From Ramlibacter agri (GTDB lineage Bacteria; Pseudomonadota; Gammaproteobacteria; Burkholderiales; Burkholderiaceae_C), in contig NZ_JABBFX010000002.1 in assembly GCF_012927085.1 (NCBI RefSeq), positions 992,001 to 1,056,000 on the forward strand: a stretch of DNA of 64,000 bases, read 5' to 3'. Of the stretch, positions 36,210 to 44,999 are shown one piece after another. The notes below the pieces were generated by a model. The model had not been told where the DNA came from. It ran no database searches and was given only the letters and a program-made list of their open reading frames with translations. Made by a program: the position numbers and the translations under genes. Position 1 is the first letter of the stretch, and each line of letters starts with the position of its first letter.

Positions 36210-36923
36210 ATGGAGGCCGCTCGTCCCGCCATCCTTGCCCCGGCCTTCTGGAACAAGGTCCCGGCCATCACCTTGAGCTTCTGGGTGATCAAGGTCCTCG
36301 CGACGACTGTGGGCGAGACGGGCGCCGACTATCTGGCCGTGCACGTCGGCCTCGGCGCGGCCCTCACCACCGGGCTCATGAGCGCTCTGCTCGTGGCGGC
36401 CCTGCTGCTGCAACTGACCCGGCACCGCTACGTGCCCTGGATCTACTGGCTGACGGTGGTGCTCCTGAGCGTCGTCAGCACCCAGATCACCGACATCCTG
36501 GCGGACACCCTGAACGTGAGCCTCTATGTGAGCACCGTTGTCTTCAGCGTGCTGCTGGCGGCTTGCTTCTGGATCTGGCATCGGGCTGAAGGAACGCTGG
36601 CCATCAATGCGATCGAGACGCGCTCGCGGGAGCTGTTCTACTGGGGCGCCGTGCTGGTCACCTTTGCGCTCGGCACGGCGGCTGGCGATCTCGCGACGGA
36701 GGCGCTCGGACTCGGTTTCCAGGGTCCGTGTGGGGCGGAGATTGCTCGAAGTGGTACTGGCGACCTTGATCGCCGTGGGCATCGCCCAGGTCGTCACGCA
36801 CGTATGGCCGCAACCGCCGTGCTGGCCAGCGCGCTGAGGGTCCCGTTGTCGCCGGCCCATGGCGGCGTGCTGCGGCGCTGGGCTCGCCTCAGGACCATGG
36901 CAGGATCGAACCAAACCTGCTGA
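36210..36923 (+). CDS. truncated COG4705-type membrane protein
   Basis: A 237-residue reading frame. The first about 170 residues carry five membrane segments and fit the COG4705 family of membrane proteins (ETGADYLAV, DILADTLNVSLYVST, FALGTAAGDLATEALGLGF). After that the family would continue with several more helices, but here the frame turns into Arg/Pro-rich sequence without hydrophobicity up to the stop. I read it as a broken gene whose 3' half was lost. AGGAGAAG supports the ATG at 36210. It lies directly before an RND permease gene. Confidence 0.6.
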   Translation: MEAARPAILAPAFWNKVPAITLSFWVIKVLATTVGETGADYLAVHVGLGAALTTGLMSALLVAALLLQLTRHRYVPWIYWLTVVLLSVVSTQITDILADTLNVSLYVSTVVFSVLLAACFWIWHRAEGTLAINAIETRSRELFYWGAVLVTFALGTAAGDLATEALGLGFQGPCGAEIARSGTGDLDRRGHRPGRHARMAATAVLASALRVPLSPAHGGVLRRWARLRTMAGSNQTC

Positions 36924-36948
36924 CCGTCCAAAGGCCAGCGACTCGCCC

Positions 36949-39900
36949 ATGAATCCATCAGCGCCATTCATCCAACGTCCCGTAGCCACCACCCTGCTGA
37001 TCGTGCTGATCCTGCTCGCCGGCGCGGCAGGCTATGCGCTGCTTCCCCTGGCCGCGCTCCCGCAGGTGGAACTGCCGACGATCCAGGTCTCGGCGGCCCT
37101 GCCGGGCGCAAGCGCCGAGATCATGGCCACCTCGGTCGCCACGCCCCTGGAGCGCCAGTTCACGCTGATCCAGGGCATGACCGAGATGAGTTCCAGCAGC
37201 GCCACAGGCGCGACCTCGATCACGCTGCAGTTCGACCCCAGCCGAAGCATCGACGCTGCGGCCCAGGATGTGCAGTCCGCCATCGCCGCGGCTGCGCCGA
37301 TGCTGCCGAAGACCCTTCCCAGTCCCCCGAGCTGGGAGAAGGCCAATCCCGCCGACTTCCAGATCATGTCCATCGCGGTGAGCTCCGACGCCTTGCCCTT
37401 GCCCGAACTGGACCGGTACGCGGACACCTACATCGCGCAGCAGCTCTCGCGCATTCCGGGCGTGGGCTTGATCGACCTGCACGGGGAGCAGAAACCCGCG
37501 GTGCGCGTGCAGGTGGACGCCAACAAGCTCAATGGGCTGGGCCTGAGCCTGGAGCAGGTGCGTGCCGCCCTGGGGACCCTGTCGGTGAATGCGCCCAAGG
37601 GCACCCTCGACGGACCGCGCAAGTCGACGACCATCGATGCCTCGGACCAGCTCGTCAGCGCCACCCAGTACGAGGACGCGGTGCTGGCCTGGCGCAACGG
37701 CGCACCCATCCACGTGCGCGATGTCGGCCGCGCCATCGCCGGGCCGCAGGACGTGAATTCATCCGCCTGGCTGGGCGACCATCGCGCGATCATCGTCGAC
37801 ATCCACAAGCAGCCAGGCAGCAACGTGGTCCAGACCGTCGACGCGATCCGGCAGGCCCTGCCCGCGCTGCAGCGCACGCTGCCCGGCTCGGTCGACCTGA
37901 AAGTCGTCAACGACCGCACCCAGACCATCCGCGCCAGCCTCTCCGACGTCCAGCGGACCTTGCTCTTCACGGTGATGCTGGTCGTGCTGGTGGTGTTCGT
38001 CTTCGTGCACGGCCTGTGGTCCACGCTGATTCCGGTGCTCTCGATCCCGCTGTCGATCGCCGGCACCCTGGGCGTTCTCGCCTTTCTCGGCTACACGCTC
38101 GACAACCTGTCGCTCATGAGCCTGACGATCGCGGTCGGCTTTGTCATCGACGACGCCATCGTCGTCATCGAAAACATCATCCGGCATGTCGAGATGGGCA
38201 AACCGGTGCTGCAGGCGGCGCTCACCGGCGCCGGCGAGGTGGCTTTCACCGTCGTCTCCATGACGGTGTCCCTGATTGCGGCACTGATCCCGCTCCTCTT
38301 CATGGGCGACATCGTCGGCCGGATGTTCCGGGAGTTCTCGGTCACGCTGTGCGTGGCGCTGCTGGTGTCGGCGCTGGTGTCGCTGACGGTCACACCCATG
38401 CTGTGCCGCATGTTCCTGGGACTTGAGCGGGGCCGCCGCCCCGGTCGGCTGACACAGGTGCTGGAAGCAGGTTACGCGCGCCTGGCCGCGGGCTATGCGA
38501 AAGGCCTGGATCAGGTGCTGCGCCGGCCGTCACTGGCGCTGACCGCCACCGTTGGTGTGCTCGTGGCGACCGTCGCCCTGTACATCGCCATCCCCAAGGG
38601 CTTCTTCCCGCAGCAGGATACCGGCCAGATCCTCGGCTCCACGGAAGCCCGGACGGACATTTCCTTCCAGGAAATGAGCCGGCGGCAACTCCGGGTGGTC
38701 CGGCGCCTCGTCACCGACCCGGACGTGGCAAACGTCTACAGCTGGATCAATCCCTCTCCCCTCAACCAGGGGCGGCTGGTCATCAACCTCACGCCGTTCT
38801 CGCAGCGCAGCGATTCGGCGCTGGCCGTGATGGACCGCCTGCGCCGGTCGGTCGCAGACATTTCCGACGTGGACGTGCATTTCCGGACCCGCCAGGAGTT
38901 GCAGATCGGCGGGCGCGCGAGCGCCACCCAGTTCCAGTACACCTTGCAGGACACCGACCTGGCGGAATTGACCGCATGGACCCCGAAGCTCTTGGCCGCC
39001 TTGAAGAAGCTGCCGCAACTCGATGACGTGACGACCGACCTGGACGCCGGCGTCCAGCACGCCTCGCTGGTGATCGACCGCGAGCGCGCCGCCGCTTTCG
39101 GCATCACGCCGCAGATGCTGGACGACACCCTGTATGACGCCTTCGGCCAGCGGATCGTCGGCACCATCTTCACGCAGAGCGACCAGTACAAGGTGGTGCT
39201 GGAGGTCCTGCCCGAACAGAAGTCCGACGAGGCCGGCCTGGATCTGCTGCGCATACCGTCCTCGAACGGCGCCCTGGTCCCGCTCAGCGCGTTCACGCAC
39301 ATGGAGCCGGCCTGGGCCGCGACACAGGTGAACCACGAGAGCCAGTTTCCCGCTGCGACGCTGTCCTTCAACCTGGCCAAGGGAGCGGCCCTGGGCGATG
39401 CGGTGGACGCGGTCGAAAGACTCCTGCAGGGCGCGGGGCTGCCACCTACCCTGCATGGCACGTTCCAGGGCAATGCCAAGGCCTTCCAGGCGTCCAACAG
39501 CAGCGAGCCCTGGCTGGTGGCCGCCGCCATTGTTGCGGTGTACATCGTCCTGGGCATGCTGTACGAAAGCTTCGCCCATCCGATCACGATCCTGAGCACC
39601 TTGCCTTCGGCTGGCCTGGGCGCCCTGGTCGCGCTGTGGCTGATGCACCAGGACCTCAGCGTGATCTCCGTGATCGGCATCATCCTCCTCATCGGCATCG
39701 TCAAGAAGAATGCAATCATGATGGTTGACGTGGCGCAGGAGCTGCGCCATCACGGATCCAGCGCGCACGAAGCCATTCGGCAGGCGTGCCTGCTGCGGTT
39801 CCGGCCGATCATGATGACGACGGGTGCCGCGCTCCTGGGCGCGCTCCCCCTGGCCCTGAGCACCGGCGCCGGATCCGAACTCCGCAGTCCGGTCGGCATC

Positions 39901-40035
39901 GCCCTGGTCGGCGGGCTGCTGGTATCCCAGATCCTCACCTTGTTCACGACCCCAGTGGTCTATCTCTACGTCGACCGGATAGCGCGCGCCGGCCTGTCCA
40001 GGGCACGCCTCGCGCTGCAGTCCGCGAGCGACTAA
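36949..40035 (+). CDS. RND multidrug efflux permease, MdtB/MdtC-like
   Basis: A 1028-residue inner-membrane RND pump of the HAE1 type. It starts MNPSAPFIQRPVATTLLIVLI; PGASAEIMATSVATPLERQF is the usual porter start; GFVIDDAIVVIENI in helix 4 has the paired Asp of the proton relay; NEKKNA-like KKNAIMMVDVAQE and SGAGSELRSPVGIALVGGLL are later signatures. The full length and all motifs are intact. No adaptor or outer-membrane gene lies next to it, unlike the second RND gene at 47-50 kb. It may use a distant adaptor or be a leftover of a deleted operon. Confidence 0.87.
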   Translation: MNPSAPFIQRPVATTLLIVLILLAGAAGYALLPLAALPQVELPTIQVSAALPGASAEIMATSVATPLERQFTLIQGMTEMSSSSATGATSITLQFDPSRSIDAAAQDVQSAIAAAAPMLPKTLPSPPSWEKANPADFQIMSIAVSSDALPLPELDRYADTYIAQQLSRIPGVGLIDLHGEQKPAVRVQVDANKLNGLGLSLEQVRAALGTLSVNAPKGTLDGPRKSTTIDASDQLVSATQYEDAVLAWRNGAPIHVRDVGRAIAGPQDVNSSAWLGDHRAIIVDIHKQPGSNVVQTVDAIRQALPALQRTLPGSVDLKVVNDRTQTIRASLSDVQRTLLFTVMLVVLVVFVFVHGLWSTLIPVLSIPLSIAGTLGVLAFLGYTLDNLSLMSLTIAVGFVIDDAIVVIENIIRHVEMGKPVLQAALTGAGEVAFTVVSMTVSLIAALIPLLFMGDIVGRMFREFSVTLCVALLVSALVSLTVTPMLCRMFLGLERGRRPGRLTQVLEAGYARLAAGYAKGLDQVLRRPSLALTATVGVLVATVALYIAIPKGFFPQQDTGQILGSTEARTDISFQEMSRRQLRVVRRLVTDPDVANVYSWINPSPLNQGRLVINLTPFSQRSDSALAVMDRLRRSVADISDVDVHFRTRQELQIGGRASATQFQYTLQDTDLAELTAWTPKLLAALKKLPQLDDVTTDLDAGVQHASLVIDRERAAAFGITPQMLDDTLYDAFGQRIVGTIFTQSDQYKVVLEVLPEQKSDEAGLDLLRIPSSNGALVPLSAFTHMEPAWAATQVNHESQFPAATLSFNLAKGAALGDAVDAVERLLQGAGLPPTLHGTFQGNAKAFQASNSSEPWLVAAAIVAVYIVLGMLYESFAHPITILSTLPSAGLGALVALWLMHQDLSVISVIGIILLIGIVKKNAIMMVDVAQELRHHGSSAHEAIRQACLLRFRPIMMTTGAALLGALPLALSTGAGSELRSPVGIALVGGLLVSQILTLFTTPVVYLYVDRIARAGLSRARLALQSASD

Positions 40036-40045
40036 GAAGCAGATC

Positions 40046-40260
40046 GTGATGTTGGTGACGAACCAGGATGGTCCGTCCATCGTTGTGTGCGCCGACCACT
40101 TCGGCACGGATCCAGCGATCAACGCGGCCGCGCTTGATCTTGCGCGCATGGGTCGCGTCAGTGCGATCAGCTGCATGGTGGGGGCGCCATCCTGGCGCGG
40201 CCCGCTGTGGCTTAAGCGCGGCAGATCCGCCCTGGCTGGCGCTCAACCTCTTCCATTTCC
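40046..40260 (+). pseudogene. remnant of a ChbG/HpnK (YdjC) family deacetylase
   Basis: The frame from 40046 reads SIVVCADHFGTDPAINAAA and LDLARMGRVSAISCMV, the clear N-terminus of YdjC/HpnK carbohydrate deacetylases. In the family the motif is CADDFG; here the second metal-binding Asp is His. After about residue 50 (APSWRG) the frame loses similarity and a neighbouring frame takes over weakly, and the next gene begins before any domain could be complete. It is a broken 5' fragment lying directly after the RND gene. Confidence 0.7.
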
Positions 40261-40316
40261 GGGTGGCTTGCCTAGAATGCGAATCTCTCTCATTTGCAAC
40301 CCAGCCACTTCGCGCC

Positions 40317-41549
40317 GTGACGCCCTGCTTCCCCCCCATCGCCGCCAGGCTCCCCTCCTCGCGAACACTGGCCGCGATCTCGGCCTTCCTCATCGCGTGC
40401 GCCCTGACTGCCTGCGGCGGCGGCGGGGGTGGCAGTTCCGAGGCTCCTGCCGTGTCCGACTCCGGGCTGAGTGCCGTCGCCGACCTGGGCCGACAAATCT
40501 TTCATGACCCTTCCTTGTCCGCCTCGGGCCGGATGTCGTGCGCGAGCTGCCACGACCAGGCCTTCGGGCACGGCTCGCCCTTCGACACGCCGGTCGCCAT
40601 GGGCGGCCCCAACCTGGATCAGCCCGGGGTGCGCAACCCGCCGGCGCTGGGCTACCTGCGCTTCAACACCTCGTTCGGCTTCGCGGCAGACGGAACCCCG
40701 ACTGGAGGTTTCTTCTGGGACGGCCGTGCGGCCACCCTGCAGGACCAGGCGCGCGAGCCTTTCCTCAACCCGATCGAGATGGCCAACCCCGACACGGCGG
40801 CGGTCGTGGCCAAGCTCGCCGCAGCGCCCTACGCGGCGCAGTTCCGCCAGGTCTTCGGTGACGCCATCCTGAACACGCCGGACGTGGCTTTCGATCGCAT
40901 GACCTTTGCGCTGCAGCGATACCAGCAGGAGGATTCGGACTTCGCCGCCTTCAGCAGCAAGTACGACGCCTTCCTCGCCGGCCGCGCAACGCTCACGGCG
41001 CAGGAGCTGAACGGCCTGGCGCTGTTCAACCGTGGTGACAAGGGCAACTGCGCCGGCTGCCACGTGAGCACCAAGCCGGCCAACGCCCCCGGCCCGCTGT
41101 TCACCGACTTCACCTACGACAACCTCGGCGTGCCGCGCAACATGGCGATTCCGGCCAACGCCGACAGCAGCTATTGGGACGGGGGCTTGTGCGGCAGCAA
41201 GCGTCCGGACCTTGCGACGCGCACCGACCTGTGTGGCGCATTCAAGGTGCCGAGCCTGCGCAACGTCGCCCTGCGCAAGCACTTCTTCCACAACGGCGCC
41301 TTCAGCTCGCTGGAGGACGTGGTGCGCTTCTACGTGCGCCGCGACACCGACCCGCAGCTCTGGTACCCCGTCGACGCGCAGGGCAACGTCACTTCGTACA
41401 ACGACCTGCCGGCGGCGCTGCGCGGCAACGTGAATACCACCGAGGTGCCCTACAACCGCCGTCCCGGCGAACAGCCGGCGCTCAGCGACAGCGAGGTCGC
41501 CGACCTGGTCGCCTTCCTGCGCACCTTGAGCGACGGCTACACGCCCTGA
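40317..41549 (+). CDS. di-heme cytochrome c peroxidase-type lipoprotein
   Basis: A 410-residue protein with a lipobox (ALTAC, Cys33) and two heme c sites, CASCH (75-79) and CAGCH (245-249), in the CcpA/MauG layout. ..LSAVADLGRQIFHDPSLS.. and ..FFWDGRAATLQDQAREPFL.. are typical. The C-terminal DLVAFLRTLSDGY is the usual end. It would reduce peroxide or oxidise a partner at the outer face of the periplasm. The start is GTG at 40317. It heads a run of co-directional genes with a porin, an FMN-binding protein and ApbE. Confidence 0.85.
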   Translation: MTPCFPPIAARLPSSRTLAAISAFLIACALTACGGGGGGSSEAPAVSDSGLSAVADLGRQIFHDPSLSASGRMSCASCHDQAFGHGSPFDTPVAMGGPNLDQPGVRNPPALGYLRFNTSFGFAADGTPTGGFFWDGRAATLQDQAREPFLNPIEMANPDTAAVVAKLAAAPYAAQFRQVFGDAILNTPDVAFDRMTFALQRYQQEDSDFAAFSSKYDAFLAGRATLTAQELNGLALFNRGDKGNCAGCHVSTKPANAPGPLFTDFTYDNLGVPRNMAIPANADSSYWDGGLCGSKRPDLATRTDLCGAFKVPSLRNVALRKHFFHNGAFSSLEDVVRFYVRRDTDPQLWYPVDAQGNVTSYNDLPAALRGNVNTTEVPYNRRPGEQPALSDSEVADLVAFLRTLSDGYTP

Positions 41550-41582
41550 CCCTCCAGCCCCGAAACGAAGAAGACCTACAAC

Positions 41583-42917
41583 GTGAACCAGAAACTTGCA
41601 GCCGTCCCGGGCGCCCTCGCGCTCGCCACCCTCGCCCTCTGCGCCCCGGCGCAGGCGCAGTCCGCCGACGCGGAGCTCGCCGAGCAGGTGCGCCAGTTGC
41701 GCGCCGAACTGCAGCAAGTGCGGCAGGAACTCGATGCCATGAAGAAGCAGGCCGCTCCGGTCGCCAGCACGCCCGCTGCGCCCTCGTGGAGTGGCAGCCC
41801 CGCGCCTGCCGTTGTCCCCGCGCCTGCAGCCGCCCCGGTGGCGGCCGTGGCGCCCCAAGCGAATGCCGGCCTCAGCCTCTTCGGTTATGGCGAGCTCAGC
41901 TACAGCCGCCCGACCCACGATACGGCCAACTCGGTCGCGAACGTCGGGCGCGCCGTGCTCGGATGGGGCTATCGCTTCAACGAGCGCACGCGCATGGCCG
42001 CCGAGCTGGAGATCGAGAACGCCATCGCCTCGTCCAGCGACAGCGGCGAAGCCGCCATCGAGCAGATGTACGTGGAGCACGACCTCAACTCCAACCTCAC
42101 AGCCAAGGCTGGCCTGTTCCTCATGCCGGCGGGCATCCTGAACGAATCGCACGAGCCCACGCGCTACTTCGGCGTGTTCCGCAACCAGGTGGAGACGGCG
42201 ATCATCCCCACCACCTGGCGCGAGCTGGGCGTTGGCCTGCAAGGCACGACCGACCAGGGCCTGCGCTGGAACACCGGCATCGTCACCGGCTTCGACCTGA
42301 CGAAGTGGGACCCGACCAGCAGCGACGGCCGTGATTCGCCGCTCGGCTCGATCCACCAGGAAGGCCAGCTCGCGAAAGCCCGCACGCTCGCGACCTACCT
42401 GGCCCTCAACTACAGCGGCATTCCGGGCTTCAACATCGGCGGCAGTGTCTACTACGGCGGCGCCGGGCAGAAGCAGACGGGCTTCGCCGCCCCCGATGCC
42501 ACAGTCACGCTCGCCGAGGCGCATGCGCGCTGGCAGCCCGGGCGCTGGGACCTCTCAGCGCTGGCCGCGCGGGGACGCTTCTCCGGTGTCGACGCGCTCA
42601 ATGCCACCTTTGCCGGCCAGCCCACGCCGGTGCCCGACCGCTTCGGCGGCTGGTATGCGCAGGCGGCGTACAAGGTCTGGTCCGCCGGCGAGCAGGCGCT
42701 GTGGCCGTTTGCCCGCTACGAGCGCCTGAATACCGCCGAAGGCTATTCGGGACTGCCGCAGGGCCTGGCCCCGACGGCGCAACCGGACACGCGCACGGTC
42801 ACCATCGGCGCCAACTATTATCTGCATCCCCAGGTTGTTCTGAAGGCGGACTACATGCGCTTCTTCGACGATTCCTCGCGTGACCGCTTCAATCTCGGCG
42901 TCGGGTTCGAGTTCTGA
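41583..42917 (+). CDS. outer membrane porin-like protein
   Basis: A 444-residue protein with a signal peptide ending APAQA, a coiled-coil segment (DAELAEQVRQLRAELQQVRQ, residues about 30-60), an Ala/Pro linker, then a long beta-barrel domain starting LFGYGELSYSRP and ending RDRFNLGVGFEF, with a final Phe as in outer-membrane proteins. It resembles phosphate/oxyanion-type porins with an N-terminal coiled coil. The GTG at 41583 lies 33 bases after the peroxidase stop, so they are probably co-transcribed. Confidence 0.78.
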   Translation: MNQKLAAVPGALALATLALCAPAQAQSADAELAEQVRQLRAELQQVRQELDAMKKQAAPVASTPAAPSWSGSPAPAVVPAPAAAPVAAVAPQANAGLSLFGYGELSYSRPTHDTANSVANVGRAVLGWGYRFNERTRMAAELEIENAIASSSDSGEAAIEQMYVEHDLNSNLTAKAGLFLMPAGILNESHEPTRYFGVFRNQVETAIIPTTWRELGVGLQGTTDQGLRWNTGIVTGFDLTKWDPTSSDGRDSPLGSIHQEGQLAKARTLATYLALNYSGIPGFNIGGSVYYGGAGQKQTGFAAPDATVTLAEAHARWQPGRWDLSALAARGRFSGVDALNATFAGQPTPVPDRFGGWYAQAAYKVWSAGEQALWPFARYERLNTAEGYSGLPQGLAPTAQPDTRTVTIGANYYLHPQVVLKADYMRFFDDSSRDRFNLGVGFEF

Positions 42918-42921
42918 CGCC

Positions 42922-43485
42922 ATGCCCACCCGCCGACACACCTTGCGCCGCGGCGCCGCGCTAGGGCTCGGAGCCGGCCTCTGGAACAGCGCCGCGTTCG
43001 CCGCCGTGTATCTGGACATCGAGCAGGCGCGCAAGCTGCTGCTGCCCGAGGCGGCCTCCTTCCAGTCCTGGCCGCTGGCCCTGGATGGCGCGGCGCTCGC
43101 GGCCATCGCGCAGGACAGCCACACCCGCGTGCCGCCGGGCTTCGCGCCGGCCGGCTGGACCGGCCTCGACGCCCAGGGCAAGCCGGCCGGCTGGGTGCTG
43201 GCCGACCGCGTCACCGGCAAGTACGAACTGATCGACTATGCCGTGGGCTTCGCACCCGACGGCGCGATCACCGGGGTCGAGGTGCTCGCCTACCGCGAGT
43301 CGCACGGCTCGGAGATCCGCAACCTCGCCTGGCGCCGGCAGTTCGTGGGTCATAAGGGGCCGGCGCAGTTGCGCTTCGGCGAGGACATTCGCAGCATCTC
43401 CGGTGCCACGCTGTCCTGCCAGCACGTCACCGAAGGCGTGCAACGCCTGAGCGCGCTGGTGGCGCTCCAAGGCCCTCACAAGTGA
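42922..43485 (+). CDS. Tat-exported FMN-binding domain protein
   Basis: A 187-residue protein. The N-terminal RRHTLRRGAALGLGAGL looks like a twin-arginine-type signal. The C-terminal half is an FMN-binding domain with DIRSISGATLS; Thr163 of the SGAT motif is the expected site for covalent FMN attachment. This domain occurs in NqrC, RnfG and flavinylated periplasmic redox proteins. It lies 4 bases after the porin gene and overlaps ApbE by GTGA, which implies that the neighbour flavinylates it. Confidence 0.85.
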   Translation: MPTRRHTLRRGAALGLGAGLWNSAAFAAVYLDIEQARKLLLPEAASFQSWPLALDGAALAAIAQDSHTRVPPGFAPAGWTGLDAQGKPAGWVLADRVTGKYELIDYAVGFAPDGAITGVEVLAYRESHGSEIRNLAWRRQFVGHKGPAQLRFGEDIRSISGATLSCQHVTEGVQRLSALVALQGPHK

Positions 43486-44300
43486 GCGAAGCGATCCTGC
43501 GGCGCGCACAGCCCTGGCTGGGCACGCTGGTGACGATCCAGACCGAGGCTGCGGCAGGAGACGAGGTTACGGCCCGTCGTGCCATCGACGCAGCTTTCGC
43601 CCGCGTCGCGCGAGTGCACGCGCTCATGAGCGCGCATTCCGCAGACTCGGACCTGGCCCGGCTCGCCCGCGCCGCTGCCGGCGTGCCGCTGGCCCTGGAC
43701 CCGGACACTGTCGCCGTGCTGCGGATCGCGCAGCACTGGCGCGCAGCGAGCCGCGGCGCCTTCGATCCGGAGATGGCGGCTCGCCGCCTTGCGGGCCGGC
43801 GTCCCGGCATCGCAGCCGCGCAACATGGCATGGGCCGACTCGCGCGACTGCACATCCTCGACGAGCGCACCGTCGTCAGCGAGGACGGCCCCCTGCCGCT
43901 GGACCTGGGCGGGATCGCCAAGGGCTATGCCGTCGACCGCGCCGTCGAAGTGCTGCAAGCGGCCGGTTTGCGCAGCGGGCTGGTCAATGCCGGCGGCGAC
44001 CTGCGCGCCTTCGGACCGCGCACCTGGAGCATCGAGGTCCAGCACGCCGCCGTCACCGCGCGCACCCGGAAGCTGCTGCGGCTGCACGAAGGTGCCGTCG
44101 CAACTTCGACTGGCGCCGCCCACAACGCCGATTTCGTCGCCACGCGCCGGCGTGCGCCCGCCTGGCAGCGCGGTACCGTGCTGGCACCCGATTGCGCCAC
44201 CGCCGACGCGCTCACCAAGTGGGTGCTGCAGGAGCGGGAACCGTCCTTGCGCTTGCGCGCGGCCCTGCGCTCGGCTGGAGCCCGCCTGTGGCGCGACTGA
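43482..44300 (+). CDS. apbE: FAD:protein FMN transferase
   Basis: A 272-residue ApbE-family enzyme. Characteristic are LDLGGIAKGYAVDRAVE, GLVNAGGDLRAFG and ATSTGAAHNADF (in place of the usual SG..RYF region), ending with DALTKWVL. It moves FMN from FAD onto a Thr of an FMN-binding protein in the periplasm, and the partner is the gene upstream. No signal peptide or lipobox is seen at the GTG start, which is unusual for a periplasmic enzyme; activity before Tat export of the partner is possible. It overlaps the next gene by 13 bases. Confidence 0.85.
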   Translation: MSEAILRRAQPWLGTLVTIQTEAAAGDEVTARRAIDAAFARVARVHALMSAHSADSDLARLARAAAGVPLALDPDTVAVLRIAQHWRAASRGAFDPEMAARRLAGRRPGIAAAQHGMGRLARLHILDERTVVSEDGPLPLDLGGIAKGYAVDRAVEVLQAAGLRSGLVNAGGDLRAFGPRTWSIEVQHAAVTARTRKLLRLHEGAVATSTGAAHNADFVATRRRAPAWQRGTVLAPDCATADALTKWVLQEREPSLRLRAALRSAGARLWRD

Positions 44301-44770
44301 TCCACCCGCACGCGCGGCGCACTGGCTGGAGCGGCACCGCACTGGCCTGGACCGCCACGCTGCTCGCCCTGCTGTGGGCCAGCGGCCTGCTTCTGTACCT
44401 GTGGCCCGCCGAGGCTCTGATGGAACTGGCGCCGGCCCAGGTGCTGCTGCGGCGCGTCGCGCTGCTCGTGCACGGCACCGGCGTATGGCTCTTGTGCATG
44501 TTCGCGGGACGCTGGATCTGGCCCCATGCGCAGATCGTGTGGCGGCGCAAGCGCACCGGTACCTGGGTGCTGGGCATCGCCATGGCCAGCATGCTGTTAG
44601 CCGTCGCCGCCACCGGGATGCTGCTGCTGTATGGGCCCGCCGACAGCCATGACGGAGCGAGCGCCCTGCACTGGTGGGTGGCTGTGGGCCTGCCGCTGCT
44701 GTTTGCAGCGCATGGCTGGCGGCGCTTTGGCCCGCGCCGGCATCACGGGCCCCGAGGTCCTGGCCAATAG
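44288..44770 (+). CDS. four-helix membrane protein, possible cytochrome b-like
   Basis: A 160-residue membrane protein with four hydrophobic helices (about residues 18-40, 52-76, 90-112, 122-142). Helix 2 has His residues at both ends (LVHGTGV... to WPHAQ) and helix 4 has LHWWVAVGLPLLFAAHGW with a His-x13-His spacing typical of heme b ligands. It would fit the membrane electron donor for the flavinylated protein. Start is GTG at 44288, overlapping apbE. Family not recognised with certainty (PepSY-like or DUF4405-like are alternatives). Confidence 0.65.
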   Translation: MARLIHPHARRTGWSGTALAWTATLLALLWASGLLLYLWPAEALMELAPAQVLLRRVALLVHGTGVWLLCMFAGRWIWPHAQIVWRRKRTGTWVLGIAMASMLLAVAATGMLLLYGPADSHDGASALHWWVAVGLPLLFAAHGWRRFGPRRHHGPRGPGQ

Positions 44771-44827
44771 CTGGTCGGCGCCCAAGAGGAGCGCAAGTGG
44801 CGCGTCAGGCGCTTTGGCCGCAGCCCG

Positions 44828-44885
44828 CGGCGTCGCGTCCAGCGGACGCGGAGAGCATCGCGGATTGCCGCTGGACGCGACGCCG
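44828..44885. repeat. perfect 18-bp inverted repeat
   Basis: CGGCGTCGCGTCCAGCGG and its exact reverse complement are separated by 22 bases, between the membrane protein gene and the FAH-family gene. A strong hairpin; no T tract follows. It may end the redox operon or mark a past insertion. Confidence 0.75.
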
Positions 44886-44999
44886 AGGCTGATTCTTCCT
44901 AGGCATGGAAGAGTTAGAAATAAGCATTGGCGCGAGTGGTCGAGGACGGAGAACATCCCGTCCGGTAGCAGCCTCGACTCTCGAACCAAGCACCACGAA

